DNA from: Oceanobacillus halophilus
Lineage (GTDB): Bacteria > Bacillota > Bacilli > Bacillales > Amphibacillaceae
Direction of reading: 5' to 3'
Length of the DNA stretch: 64,000 nt
Assembly (NCBI RefSeq): GCF_003628505.1
Contig: NZ_RBZP01000002.1
Span: 434,001-498,000 of the forward strand
The notes under the pieces were generated by a model. That model made no database searches and was not told the DNA's origin. It worked only from the letters and a program-made list of their open reading frames with translations. A program made the position numbers and the translations under genes. How positions within the stretch are numbered: the stretch's first letter is position 1; every line of letters starts with the position of its first letter. Positions 25,786 to 35,040 of the stretch are shown one piece after another.

Positions 25786-26643
25786 CTAATACTCTAGCAC
25801 AAACTTCTCCAGCCCATATGCTACTCCATCTTCATCATGATGCTTTGTAACAAAACTCGCTTTTTCTTTCACCTCATCTACCGCATTTCCCATGGCAATA
25901 CTTTTACCAGCGACTTGGAACATGGATAAATCATTTAAATTGTCTCCCATGACTACCGTGTCTTTAAGTGGAATAACCAAATAACTTGCTAAGTACTTAA
26001 GTGCATTCCCTTTACTCGTTTCCGGATGACCAATTTCTAGTTTTTCTTTTCCAGAAGTAGTAATGGAGATGTCTTTCCTGTTCGTAAGCGCTGCCTCTAA
26101 CTTTGTTAGTTTTTCCTTGTCAAACGACAGAACAAATACTTTATAAATTTCTAAGGATGCATAATCCAACGAATGATAACTTGGTACAGACACGAATCCT
26201 TTTTGCTGAAATTGAATAGTAATCATCGTTTCCGCTTTATCCCTCGGAAAGTCATCTAATTTTTCATGCATGCGTTTTGCTTCTTTCTTTAAGAAACTCT
26301 TTCCTTGGTCTTCAATATACACACCATTATTAGTATAAAGCTCGAAATATAAATTCATTTCTTCTGCTTTCGTTATCATTTCCTTAATCATTTCATCCGG
26401 CATGGAAAGATTTTGTAAAATTTTTCCTTTATAATAGACAATCGCCCCATTTCCCGCGATGATGGGACATTGAAGTTTTGCTTCCTGCAAAATCCCAATC
26501 GTATCATGTAGGGAACGACCAGAAGCAATCGAAACGATATGCCCTTGTCTCTGAATGTTTCGAATCACCTCTCTATTACGGTTGCTAATACGTCCATCTG
26601 ATGATAATAGTGTTCCATCTAAATCAATTGCAATTAGTTTCAT
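25786..26643 (-). CDS. Cof-type HAD-superfamily phosphatase
   Basis: 285 residues with the HAD nucleophile motif IAIDLDGTLL (D7 and D9), motif II SIASGRS and motif IV VMGDNLNDLSMFQVAG. The large type IIB cap lies between about residues 85 and 190. Members dephosphorylate sugar phosphates, FMN or phospho-intermediates; the substrate cannot be told. Cytoplasmic, single gene. It ends VTKHHDEDGVAYGLEKF, as the family typically does. Confidence 0.92.
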   Translation of the reverse strand: MKLIAIDLDGTLLSSDGRISNRNREVIRNIQRQGHIVSIASGRSLHDTIGILQEAKLQCPIIAGNGAIVYYKGKILQNLSMPDEMIKEMITKAEEMNLYFELYTNNGVYIEDQGKSFLKKEAKRMHEKLDDFPRDKAETMITIQFQQKGFVSVPSYHSLDYASLEIYKVFVLSFDKEKLTKLEAALTNRKDISITTSGKEKLEIGHPETSKGNALKYLASYLVIPLKDTVVMGDNLNDLSMFQVAGKSIAMGNAVDEVKEKASFVTKHHDEDGVAYGLEKFVLEY

Positions 26644-26723
26644 CGTGACCCTCCAGTATGTATTCTTGATTTATTAGGTATTTGCAAAGGTATCTGTTAG
26701 CCGACTTTCTTATACGGTACCAA

Positions 26724-27074
26724 TTATTCTCGTAACCTTTCTAGCAATTGTTTCCTTCTAATTTGTTGTTTTTCTGCTTTCTCTTGATTAACAGAAAGAA
26801 TTTTATATCCTTTCTTCGTTACTATTATATCAAACCATGTATGTTGCTTGCTCCCTTTTGGCAATACCTCCATTGGTAAAGTGATTTCTTCGTTGATTTT
26901 TTCAAGAAGGATAACTGCATGATTGTTTTCAAATCTATCAAGTACTCCTTTAACCTGTATCTTATGAAATGATTTCTGTTCCAATTGGTCCAGTAATTGA
27001 ATGATGAATAAAAGGAAACTTAGCGAGACTATAAATAATAACAAGACTGCAAACATATTTTTAATCCTTTCCAT
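26724..27074 (-). CDS. Membrane-anchored DUF3006-domain protein
   Basis: 116 residues: an N-terminal membrane helix (about 8-28) followed by a small beta-rich domain (KGVLDRFENNHAVILLEKIN, then ITLPMEVLPKGSKQ) that closely parallels the soluble 86-residue DUF3006 protein at 28955. DUF3006 proteins are often encoded beside ComEC-like metallo-beta-lactamase proteins, as here on the far side of a 570-nt gap. The function is unknown. A basic C-terminal tail (KQQIRRKQLLERLRE) may contact nucleic acid or the membrane surface. Confidence 0.7.
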   Translation of the reverse strand: MERIKNMFAVLLLFIVSLSFLLFIIQLLDQLEQKSFHKIQVKGVLDRFENNHAVILLEKINEEITLPMEVLPKGSKQHTWFDIIVTKKGYKILSVNQEKAEKQQIRRKQLLERLRE

Positions 27075-27645
27075 TCAGTGCCCCTCTATTCTTTTTCAAC
27101 AGTATGACAAGAAACGGAACAACTTGCAATTCACCAAAATGGAAAATTAGACACTTATTGCTGGTTAAAATTCATTTTTTGCTTAGGCAATTGAACAAAT
27201 TGGCAAGGATACATCGAGTGAAAATGGAATTTCGGTGATTTTTTCATTTAGGCTATTTTCGTATAGTTTGTTGCTTTTTGTGGTTTTACAGTTGGTAGAC
27301 ATTCTTGATAATCTGAATTCATAGTAATGTGCTTAACCCCGCTGCGGAAATACACTCCGCTATGTTGTCTGCTCTACTTGTAAAAAAAATATGCCATTTT
27401 TAAGAATAACATAACGGTCATAAACCTAATTACATGAGCTAAAAAATCAAAAAACTTAAGCATCTATCTTAGCGGAAACAAAATAGGGAGACTCCTCGAA
27501 AAAGAAAGCCATTTTCTTCGACCGATGCTTTGCTGACTTATTCTTCCCTGACCCGAGGGAAAGGGCCTTAATTAATCATTATCTAGCGTATTTCATTTAA
27601 CTTTGATAACCTAAAAAGGAATATTGACATCATGGAGGAATTATT
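27075..27645. other. 571-nt intergenic region with degenerate Bacillaceae repeat fragments
   Basis: No convincing gene. It contains fragments recalling GC-rich Bacillaceae intergenic repeats: GCTGCGGAAATACACTCCGC near 27350 and AGGGAGACTCCTCG near 27487 with GACCCGAGGGAAAG near 27551. The last 15 nt hold the GGAGG ribosome site for the following TTG-started gene. No clear promoter boxes were found. Confidence 0.5.
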
Positions 27646-28896
27646 TTGACAAAGAGACTTATACTATCCATGCTCATGGCCGTTTTATTAGTAGCATGCG
27701 GGCAGGATATCGATCAAGAAGGACAACAAGATAAACCGATTGAAACAAATGACGAAATAAAAACGGAAAGTGAGTCTGGTGCAGAGGATTCATTGGACGA
27801 ATCCTCGGTGGAAGATACGGATTTCGATGAACCTAATACGGCACAGAGTAGTGTCAAATCTTTATCCGATTTAAAAGTCCATTATATTGATGCCGGGCAG
27901 GCAGATGCAGCCTTGTTACAGTATGCAGATGATGAGGAGGAGTACTCCATTCTTTTTGATACGGGAGACTGGCGAGGAAATGAAGTGGTTAATTATTTGA
28001 CTGCACAAGATATTTCTTCCCTTGATTTAGTTGTTGTCAGTCATCCTGATGCAGATCATATCGGTCAGCTAGCAGAAGTGGTTACGAAGTTTGATCCAGG
28101 TGAAGTGTGGCTTTCTGGTAATGAAAGCTCTTCTGAAACCTTCCAGCAAGCGATAGAAGCTGTGCTTTCAAGTGATGCCGATTATGATGAACCTAGAATG
28201 GGAGATGTTTTTGAAATTGGACCGATGGAAATTGACGTACTATATCCTGAATCAATATCAGGAAAAGCAAATGAAGAATCTGTTTCGCTTAAATTTACAT
28301 ATGGCGATATATCTTTCGTCTTTACAGGAGATGCAGAAACATCTGGAGAATTAGAAATGATTCGTAGTGGAATAAAATTAGAAGCAGATTTTCTGCAGCT
28401 TGGACATCACGGGTCAGATACTTCTAGTGATCCAGCATTCATTGAGGCAGTGAATCCAACCATAGCCATCTATAGTGCTGGAGCAGACAACAGCTATGGA
28501 CACCCAAGCCCGGAAGTAGTTTCACTTATGAAAGAAGCTGGTATTAAGTTATATGGAACCGATGTTCATGGAACGATAGTTGTTACAACAGATGGCAAGG
28601 AATATAGTATAGCAACCAAAGAAAACGGAACGATAAGCCCTAAGAGTACCGGATCTTCCAACACTGATACTGGTTCAAGTAATCCTGAGAAAAGCACTGT
28701 TACTGGTGAATGCATCAACATTAATGAAGCATCAAAAGAAGAAGTTCAAGGCATCATTCATATAGGACCAGCAAGAGCACAAGAATTAATAGAACGTAGA
28801 CCATTTGAATCTGTAGATGACCTAACTCGAATTAATGGCATCGGTCCAGCAAGAATCACAGACATCAAAGAAGAAGGACTAGCATGTACAGCATAG
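27646..28896 (+). CDS. ComEC/Rec2-like metallo-beta-lactamase lipoprotein with C-terminal helix-hairpin-helix
   Basis: 416 residues. Signal peptide with lipobox LLVACG (Cys18), an acidic linker (about 20-72), and a metallo-beta-lactamase domain with VSHPDADHIG (133-138 carrying the metal ligands) and LGHHGSDTSSD, most similar to the nuclease-like domain of ComEC. A ComEA-type helix-hairpin-helix pair closes the protein (about 355-416: CININEASKEEVQ, IGPARAQELI, INGIGPARI). It looks like an extracellular, membrane-tethered DNA-acting enzyme combining ComEC and ComEA parts. Start TTG at 27646 has GGAGG 7 nt upstream. The last base of the TAG stop is the first base of a REP-like repeat. Confidence 0.88.
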   Translation: MTKRLILSMLMAVLLVACGQDIDQEGQQDKPIETNDEIKTESESGAEDSLDESSVEDTDFDEPNTAQSSVKSLSDLKVHYIDAGQADAALLQYADDEEEYSILFDTGDWRGNEVVNYLTAQDISSLDLVVVSHPDADHIGQLAEVVTKFDPGEVWLSGNESSSETFQQAIEAVLSSDADYDEPRMGDVFEIGPMEIDVLYPESISGKANEESVSLKFTYGDISFVFTGDAETSGELEMIRSGIKLEADFLQLGHHGSDTSSDPAFIEAVNPTIAIYSAGADNSYGHPSPEVVSLMKEAGIKLYGTDVHGTIVVTTDGKEYSIATKENGTISPKSTGSSNTDTGSSNPEKSTVTGECININEASKEEVQGIIHIGPARAQELIERRPFESVDDLTRINGIGPARITDIKEEGLACTA

Positions 28897-28926
28897 GTGC
28901 CTGTCACTCCCCGATTTTTGTCGAAT
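28896..28926 (+). repeat. REP-like repeat, forward copy 3
   Basis: GGTGCCTGTCACTCCCCG then ATTTTTGTCGAAT. It overlaps the final base of the preceding stop codon. Confidence 0.9.
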
Positions 28927-28954
28927 ATAAGATTATTCAAAGGAGGTAAATAGA

Positions 28955-29215
28955 ATGAAAGGAATTCTTGACCGATTTGAAGGAGATAAAGCAGTAATTC
29001 TAGTAGAAGATTTAGAAAAGGAAATTATTGTTCCTCGAAAAGAATTACCTGATGGAGTAGAAGTAAACACATATTTCACACTCGATAAGGATGGAGACAC
29101 ATTCCAGATAGTTGCCATCGATCAAAGTAAAACAGACAGTCAAGCACAAAAATCCTCCGAACTTATGGAAAAGCTCCGCTCCAAAAAGAAAGGAAGTAAA
29201 TTTAAGAAACAATAA
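28955..29215 (+). CDS. DUF3006-domain protein
   Basis: 86 residues: a compact beta-rich domain (MKGILDRFEGDKAVILVEDL, then IIVPRKELPDGVEV) and a basic tail (KLRSKKKGSKFKKQ). It has a strong AAAGGAGG site before the ATG. It is encoded 58 nt after the ComEC-like lipoprotein, the usual DUF3006 neighbourhood. The function is not known; a cytoplasmic or secreted partner of the lactamase-domain protein is possible, but no signal peptide is seen. Confidence 0.85.
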   Translation: MKGILDRFEGDKAVILVEDLEKEIIVPRKELPDGVEVNTYFTLDKDGDTFQIVAIDQSKTDSQAQKSSELMEKLRSKKKGSKFKKQ

Positions 29216-29217
29216 AT

Positions 29218-29248
29218 GGTGCCTGTCACTCCCCGATTTTTGTCGAAT
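29218..29248 (+). repeat. REP-like repeat, forward copy 4
   Basis: Identical in sequence to the 28896 copy, starting 2 nt after the DUF3006 stop codon. Confidence 0.9.
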
Positions 29249-29300
29249 ATTAAGTTTTAAAAACCGGTATCTCTACACATAAGAAGATACCGTTTTTTTA

Positions 29301-30044
29301 TTAAAACACTAAATTCAAACCACCGATTGCAGCCAAAACTAGGATGAGCGTTGCAAATACTTTTTGCGGAATTAATGGCAGAATTCTTATTCCGATTAAT
29401 GCACCAATGACTACTGCAGGTACCAGCCAAGCATTAAACGTTATCGATTCTCTCGTAATCAAGCCAAGATTTACATAAAAAGGAACTTTAACGAGATTTA
29501 CGGATAAGAAAAACCATGCGGATGTCCCAACAAATTCTTTTTTGGGAAGTCCTTTTACAAGTAAATACACCGTCATAACGCCTCCAGCTGCATTTCCAAT
29601 CATCGTCGTGAAGCCGCCAAGTATTCCCATCATACCAGTAAAGGTTTTGGATTTTGGAAGTAATTCGTTAAATCTTTCCCCCAAGCGGTTACGCCAAATA
29701 TGTAAGGCAATCATGGATAGCACAATAATACCAATCAATGGCTCAAGCTGTTCACTGTTAATTAATAACAAAACAAAATAGCCACTCAAGATCCCTGTTA
29801 ATACCCATGGAATGAGGGAAATTAGATGTTTCCATACAACACTCCTGCGGTAATAGAAGATTGCAAAACAATCCCCTACTAATAATAGAGGAAGTAGTAT
29901 CCCAATAGACTCTCGAGCTGGAAATACAAACATCAGCACTGTAACGACTAGAATAACCATATTTGGTATTCCTGACTTGGATAAGCCAATAAACATTGCA
30001 CACAAAAGAACTATAAACCATTCCATAACGGTTAAGTCAAACAT
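29301..30044 (-). CDS. TauE/SafE-family (DUF81) permease
   Basis: About 247 residues with eight or so membrane helices. The family hallmarks GLSKSGIPNM early and GGFTTMIGNAAGGVMTVYLL near the middle, the repeated half, are clear. Members export sulfite, sulfoacetate or related organosulfur anions, or carry out anion uptake. There is no sulfur gene adjacent. An in-frame ATG at 30080 has no ribosome site; ATG at 30044 begins the conserved MFDLTVMEWF segment and is preferred. Confidence 0.87.
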   Translation of the reverse strand: MFDLTVMEWFIVLLCAMFIGLSKSGIPNMVILVVTVLMFVFPARESIGILLPLLLVGDCFAIFYYRRSVVWKHLISLIPWVLTGILSGYFVLLLINSEQLEPLIGIIVLSMIALHIWRNRLGERFNELLPKSKTFTGMMGILGGFTTMIGNAAGGVMTVYLLVKGLPKKEFVGTSAWFFLSVNLVKVPFYVNLGLITRESITFNAWLVPAVVIGALIGIRILPLIPQKVFATLILVLAAIGGLNLVF

Positions 30045-30186
30045 ATGAAAGCCCCATTCTTTAAAATTAAGATTCGTCATGATGCTCTATGAAAATAGGA
30101 AACTTCATTTATTGTCCCTTAACTTTAAGAAAAATTCAATATAAAACAGAAAACCCTGTAGTCAAAGTTTTTCAGTCGACATTTTT

Positions 30187-30214
30187 CTACAAATCTCGGG
30201 AAGTGCCAGGCACC
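30187..30214 (-). repeat. REP-like repeat, reverse copy 2, forming the end of a coding sequence
   Basis: A degenerate copy (minus strand GGTGCCTGGCACTTCCCG then AGATTTGTAG). A tail change creates the in-frame TAG that ends the ABC ATPase gene. Confidence 0.85.
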
Positions 30215-30996
30215 TTCATCGGCAACTTCATCCAGGAGCGGTCATTTTGCCAGCTGACTTCTACTGGGGTGTTTAAAAATGCCGAGAGTGTTTCGGTTGT
30301 CAGTATATCCTCTGTTTTTCCACTCGCAAATATGGAGCCTTCTCTCAAGAGCAATGTCTGAGTGAAAACAGGGAGTATTTCTTCGATATGATGGGTCACA
30401 AAAAGGATGGTTGGTGCATTCTTTTCATTTGCAAGTTGATGAACGGAGTCAAGTAAATCTTCCCGTGACAGAAAATCTAAACCACTTGTAGGTTCATCTA
30501 ATATGAGTAATTCTGGAGAACTCATTAAGCCTCTCGCAATTAGTATTTTTTGCTTTTCCCCTTGCGAACAAGTCTGATATGTACGGCCATATAAATGACT
30601 ACAGCCAAGTTGTTCCATGATTTGATATGCCTTTTGAAAGTCATCATGCGAGGCTTGATCGTAAAGGCCGATGGAAGCAAACTTTCCACTCACTATGATG
30701 TCCTCAGCCACCGCGTTTTCTTTCAAACGTTCTTGAAGGGAGGAACTGACCCATCCGATAGATTTTCTTAATTCCCTCATATCTGTCTGGCCAAATATTT
30801 GGCCTAAGACGGACAATGTCCCTGTAGTTGGCCATATATAACCATTAATCATGTTGAGCAGAGTTGTTTTTCCAGATCCGTTTAATCCAAAAATCGCCCA
30901 ATGTTCCCCCTTTAGCACCTTCCAGTTCACGTCAGATAGAATCGGTTTTCCTTGTCTTTTCCATGATACATCTTGAATGTCTATTACTGTATTCAA
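30187..30996 (-). CDS. ABC transporter ATP-binding protein (YlmA/ModF-like)
   Basis: 269 residues, one ATPase domain. Walker A GLNGSGKTTL, a Q-loop region, the signature as TCSQGEKQKI (Gly-Gly of the usual LSGGQ replaced by Gln-Gly), Walker B LLILDEPTSGLD and switch His in FVTHH. No membrane or binding-protein gene is adjacent, as with YlmA-type proteins whose role is unclear. The last nine residues (VPGTSRDL with the preceding Lys) are encoded by a REP-like repeat that also supplies the stop codon. The ancestral end of the gene has therefore been replaced or extended. Confidence 0.88.
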   Translation of the reverse strand: MNTVIDIQDVSWKRQGKPILSDVNWKVLKGEHWAIFGLNGSGKTTLLNMINGYIWPTTGTLSVLGQIFGQTDMRELRKSIGWVSSSLQERLKENAVAEDIIVSGKFASIGLYDQASHDDFQKAYQIMEQLGCSHLYGRTYQTCSQGEKQKILIARGLMSSPELLILDEPTSGLDFLSREDLLDSVHQLANEKNAPTILFVTHHIEEILPVFTQTLLLREGSIFASGKTEDILTTETLSAFLNTPVEVSWQNDRSWMKLPMKVPGTSRDL

Positions 30997-31230
30997 CAGA
31001 ATCTCCCCTTTCCATATATACTACTATCATTATTCGTTACAACTATCTGGAATCCTTCTATATCATAATAGCGTTCTAAAAAAGACCCTACTGCTTATCT
31101 GTGTATAGAAATACATCGTCTTTCATGAAGCAGCATTCAATTCAATAGATGTTTTGGGGCAAGTACCCAAACCTCCCCTTGTCTGGAAGCATAGTTTATA
31201 AATAAAGGTAATATGAAAAGGGGAGATAAT

Positions 31231-31683
31231 ATGGGGCTTAAGAAAGGCAATTACCCGAACGGTTTCGACCTTGATATGAAGCCACTTCATGATTTCATGA
31301 GGAAGATAGACACTGTATTCAATGAATCCTTCAAACATCTCCATTCACAATTTAATTTAACTAATTTCAGAGTTGATGTTACTGAAACAGATAGCGAAAT
31401 TATTGTCAAAGCAGAATTGCCAGGTTACCAACGAAATCAAATTAATTTAGAAATCATTGGGAATCAGTTACGAATCTCGGTAGAAGAATCCAAACAAGTA
31501 GAAGGAAAGGATGAACAAAAGAATTACTATAGTAAACAAGAATCATTCCACCAAATGGAACGCGTCATCACAGTTCCATTTGAAATCCCTGAAAAGGAGA
31601 CAAAAGCATCCTTTCAAAACGGCTTGTTAAAAGTAGTCATTCCGAAAATGAACTCCCAGCGTAAATTTATCGACATAGATTAA
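31231..31683 (+). CDS. Hsp20/alpha-crystallin family small heat-shock protein
   Basis: About 150 residues. The alpha-crystallin domain spans roughly residues 45-140 (FRVDVTETDSEIIVKAELPG, later ASFQNGLLKVVIPK), with the usual N-terminal helical region before it. It acts as an ATP-independent holdase. ATG at 31231 with GGGGAG 5 nt upstream is better than the in-frame ATG at 31213. An inverted repeat (TTTTGGG...CCCAAA) lies about 65 nt upstream and could be a leader hairpin or operator; no classic CIRCE element is visible. Confidence 0.9.
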   Translation: MGLKKGNYPNGFDLDMKPLHDFMRKIDTVFNESFKHLHSQFNLTNFRVDVTETDSEIIVKAELPGYQRNQINLEIIGNQLRISVEESKQVEGKDEQKNYYSKQESFHQMERVITVPFEIPEKETKASFQNGLLKVVIPKMNSQRKFIDID

Positions 31684-31733
31684 ATTAAAATGCATGACCA
31701 GCAATACAGAGAAATCTGGTCTTTCAAATTACT

Positions 31734-31764
31734 ATTCGACAAAATCCGGGAAGTGACAGGCACC
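31734..31764 (-). repeat. REP-like repeat, reverse copy 3
   Basis: Minus-strand GGTGCCTGTCACTTCCCG then GATTTTGTCGAAT, directly abutting the terminator of the phosphoglucomutase gene. Confidence 0.9.
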
Positions 31765-31803
31765 AAAAAGCAGCAGTTCTCCATTTAGAAGGCGACTGCT
31801 GCT
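31765..31803 (-). terminator. Terminator after pgcA
   Basis: Minus-strand perfect stem AGCAGCAGT/ACTGCTGCT followed by five T residues; also usable in the other direction for hsp20. Confidence 0.8.
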
Positions 31804-31809
31804 TCGTTA

Positions 31810-33549
31810 TTATTTTATTTCTTGGTTTACACGGTTCATTACTGCTTGTCGTAATTCTTCTAATGCTTTATCACTTGCTTCAAGGGAAGCATCTTTTACC
31901 CCAAAATAGAATTTAATTTTTGGTTCCGTTCCTGATGGTCTCAAGCAGAACCATGATCCATCCTCTAATTTGTATTTCAATACATTTGATTTAGGCAAAT
32001 GAATGTCTTCTTCTTTGCTTTCTGTCACAAACACACGTTTGCTCGCTTGATAATCCTCTGTTACAGCCACTTTATTTCCTGCCATTTCACTTGGCGGATT
32101 ACTGCGGAATGCCGCTAAGATGTTGTTAATTTGTTCTGCTCCATCTTTTCCTTTCAAGGTTAATGACTCTAGTCCTTCACGGTAATAGCCGTATTGTTTA
32201 AAGACATCCAAAAGCCCTTCATACAATGTCATATTTTTTGACTTGTAATAAGCCCCAACTTCAGCAATTAACACACATGCTTGCACGGCATCTTTATCAC
32301 GTGCAAAATCCTTCACTAAATATCCATAGCTTTCCTCATAGCCAAATAGGAAACTGCGCTCCCCGCTTTCTTCAAATTCTTTCATTTTTTCTCCAATGAA
32401 TTTAAATCCAGTGAGCGTGTCAATCGTATCTAATCCATGTGTCGCTGCAATGTCACGGCCGATTTCAGAGGTTACTATGGTTTTTAAAACCGTTGCATTA
32501 GTAGGTAATTCCTTGCGATTTTTCTTTTCTGTAATTAAATAATGCAGTAAAAGAGCTCCAACCTGATTACCAGTTAATACTTGGTATTCCCCTTTTTCAT
32601 TTTTGACCGCTACACCAACACGGTCTGTATCGGGGTCCGTTCCAAGAAGAATATCAGCATTACTTTTCTTCCCATATTGAATGGCCAATTCAAATGCTGC
32701 ATGCTCTTCTGGATTTGGTGATTTTACCGTGGTAAAAATAGAATCAGGATGTTCCTGTTCTTTAACTACTTCCACATGTTTGAACCCAACTTTTTCCAGA
32801 CCCTTTCTTACCGGTCTGTTTCCTGTTCCATGCAAAGGTGTATAGACAATTCTAAAGTCATCTGCCACTTCTTTAATCACATCTGGATTAACATTTACAG
32901 ATTTTAGTTGGTTCAGATAAGCCTGATCGACAGAATCCCCAATCATATGAAGGATTCCTTCTGCCTTCAGTTTCTCCTCATCGCCTACTTCAACTGCTAA
33001 TTCATTTTCTACCGCATTTACCTTTGCAATGATTTCTTCAGCAACAGCAGGTGGAATTTGTGCACCATCATTGCCATATACTTTATAGCCATTGTATTCT
33101 GGTGGATTATGACTGGCAGTAATAACAATACCGCTATAAGCATTCAAATATCGTACTGCAAAAGACAACTCCGGTGTCGATCGCAGGGATTCAAAAACAT
33201 ACGTATGTATTCCATGCTGTCCAAGTGTTTTGGCAGCTTCCATGGCAAATTCAGGAGATTTGAATCGACAGTCATAGGCAATAACTACTCCCCTCTGTTT
33301 AGCTTCATCTCCATGTTCTTCTATGTATTTTGCCAACCCTTCTGATGCTTTACGAATGGTGTATATGTTCATACGGTTTGTTCCAGGGCCCAATTCTCCC
33401 CGAATACCACCAGTACCAAACTCTAATGTTTTATAAAAACTATCTTCTAATTGTTTCGGATCGTCCTCAAGCTTCTCTAGCTGAGATTTTAATTCTTCAT
33501 TCAAATTCGCAAAGTGTTTCCACTTGCTGTAATTATCTTTCCAACCCAA
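31810..33549 (-). CDS. pgcA: Alpha-phosphoglucomutase / phosphomannomutase
   Basis: 579 residues, the full length of Bacillus PgcA. Catalytic phosphoserine loop [17 protein letters not shown], metal loop [15 protein letters not shown], sugar loop GYEESYGYL and phosphate loop [12 protein letters not shown] are all present. It interconverts glucose-6-phosphate and glucose-1-phosphate, feeding GalU (18800) and hence UDP-glucose for teichoic acids and glycolipids. Single gene, reading leftward to a strong terminator. Confidence 0.95.
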   Translation of the reverse strand: MGWKDNYSKWKHFANLNEELKSQLEKLEDDPKQLEDSFYKTLEFGTGGIRGELGPGTNRMNIYTIRKASEGLAKYIEEHGDEAKQRGVVIAYDCRFKSPEFAMEAAKTLGQHGIHTYVFESLRSTPELSFAVRYLNAYSGIVITASHNPPEYNGYKVYGNDGAQIPPAVAEEIIAKVNAVENELAVEVGDEEKLKAEGILHMIGDSVDQAYLNQLKSVNVNPDVIKEVADDFRIVYTPLHGTGNRPVRKGLEKVGFKHVEVVKEQEHPDSIFTTVKSPNPEEHAAFELAIQYGKKSNADILLGTDPDTDRVGVAVKNEKGEYQVLTGNQVGALLLHYLITEKKNRKELPTNATVLKTIVTSEIGRDIAATHGLDTIDTLTGFKFIGEKMKEFEESGERSFLFGYEESYGYLVKDFARDKDAVQACVLIAEVGAYYKSKNMTLYEGLLDVFKQYGYYREGLESLTLKGKDGAEQINNILAAFRSNPPSEMAGNKVAVTEDYQASKRVFVTESKEEDIHLPKSNVLKYKLEDGSWFCLRPSGTEPKIKFYFGVKDASLEASDKALEELRQAVMNRVNQEIK

Positions 33550-34050
33550 TCAAATACCTCCGTCCTATTTCTTATAATCACACATCTACTTTATTATACT
33601 TATGTCTTACTATTTTATCAAAGACTCTTTTCTTAGAGTTTGGTGCTTTTTGAAGTTTTTTTAGTTGATAGAAAGTGTTGATTTATTTAATTAAGAATAG
33701 TATAGCTATCTCTTACACTTATGAAAGTTTTTGCTACTATTTGCTCCGACAGAATACTTGCGGTTCGCGGGCACGGCTTCAGCCTCCTCGCGGAAAGCGT
33801 ATTTCCATAGCGGAGACAGAGTAGTATTCTGAATTAAAGATATTAGGACTCTATACAAAATGTAAGATAAATCCATGTTAAAAAACAACAATCTTTCAGA
33901 AAAGCGCCTTATCCCAAAAATCAATTACCCCATAATTTCATTCACCATCATCCATCAACAGACGTTCGACATAAAATTATTTCTCGGGAAATATTCCGAC
34001 AGTATTTGAGCAATATTTCATAGAATTCGAGAATGATATAGAAAAATTTT
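33550..34050. other. 501-nt intergenic region
   Basis: No gene seen. It holds the 82-nt inverted-repeat-bounded element listed separately at 33750 and AT-rich DNA on both sides. The ORF-like stretch at 33706-33924 is only the repeat read through and has no ribosome site. Confidence 0.6.
33750..33831. repeat. GC-rich intergenic element bounded by CAGAATACT inverted repeats
   Basis: An 82-nt element with CAGAATACT at one end and AGTATTCTG at the other and a GC-rich centre (GGCTTCAGCCTCCTCGCGG). It resembles a repeat found in many Bacillaceae genomes; a scrambled related fragment occurs near 27350. It has no coding capacity. Confidence 0.6.
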
Positions 34051-35040
34051 CTACGTAATATTTCTTACCGTGTCCTTTTCATTGTAGAGGTGACAGCTAA
34101 CTTTGTGCTCACCGCTGAAAAATGACGTTGTCGGCTTCGTTACGCGGCAGACGTTCATCGCATATTTACATCTTGTATGAAAAGGACAACCACTTGGAGG
34201 ATCAGCTGGATTCGGTAAATCTCCTTCTAACACAATTCGTTTTTCCTCTTCATCATGTAATAGAATAGAAGAAAATAATGCTTCTGCATATGGATGTCTC
34301 GGACTGGTACCAAGCTCCTCTGTTTTTCCTATTTCTACTATTTCCCCTAGGTACATCACAGCAATTCGATCACAAAAATATTGAACCACATTCAAATCAT
34401 GGGAAATAAATAGATACGTTAGGTTGTACTTTTTCTGTAGTCTTTTTAGAAGATTTAAGATTTGTGCTTGTACAGAAACATCAAGCGCTGATACTCCTTC
34501 ATCAATCACTATAAACTCCGGGTTTAAAATAATGGCAGAAGCAATAGCTACCCGTTGTCTTTGACCACCGCTTAGTTCGTGTGGATAGCGGTTTAAATAG
34601 GAATCATCCAGTCCAACATCTTCTAGTGTTTGCAAAACTTTATTTTTCCGGTAATATTTATCACCCATTTTATGGATAGTTAGTGGTTCATTTAATATCC
34701 ATCCAACCGTTTTCTTTGGGTTTAAGGAGGCATACGGATCCTGAAACACAATTTGAACTTTTTTTCGCCAATCTTTAAGGTTCCTTTTAGTAAAAGATGC
34801 TACATCCTTTCCCCTATACCTTACGCTTCCTTGTGTCAAGTCCGTTAGTTGGAGAATTACTTGTCCCACTGTTGATTTACCAGACCCACTTTCACCAACA
34901 AGACCAAATGATTCTCCTTCCTTTACAGAAAAAGAGACACCATGGACAGCCTTCACATACTTGTTCTTATCGGTTAGCTTTCTTCGCCGTTGTTTATAAT
35001 ATTTATGAATATTTTCTAGCTCCACAAGGGCTTCTGTCAT
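34051..35040 (-). CDS. oppF: Oligopeptide/nickel-type ABC importer ATPase, OppF-like
   Basis: About 329 residues. Walker A GESGSGKST, signature LSGGQRQR, Walker B FIVIDEGVSALDVSVQ (the usual Glu-Pro is Glu-Gly, as in some OppF proteins) and the C-terminal oligopeptide-transporter extension with the CPFHTRCKYAMNVC cysteine pattern that carries an iron-sulfur cluster in characterised relatives. ATG at 35040 overlaps the oppD stop by 4 nt and is the start; the longer frame from 35076 overlaps oppD. Last gene of the five-gene operon. Confidence 0.92.
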   Translation of the reverse strand: MTEALVELENIHKYYKQRRRKLTDKNKYVKAVHGVSFSVKEGESFGLVGESGSGKSTVGQVILQLTDLTQGSVRYRGKDVASFTKRNLKDWRKKVQIVFQDPYASLNPKKTVGWILNEPLTIHKMGDKYYRKNKVLQTLEDVGLDDSYLNRYPHELSGGQRQRVAIASAIILNPEFIVIDEGVSALDVSVQAQILNLLKRLQKKYNLTYLFISHDLNVVQYFCDRIAVMYLGEIVEIGKTEELGTSPRHPYAEALFSSILLHDEEEKRIVLEGDLPNPADPPSGCPFHTRCKYAMNVCRVTKPTTSFFSGEHKVSCHLYNEKDTVRNIT

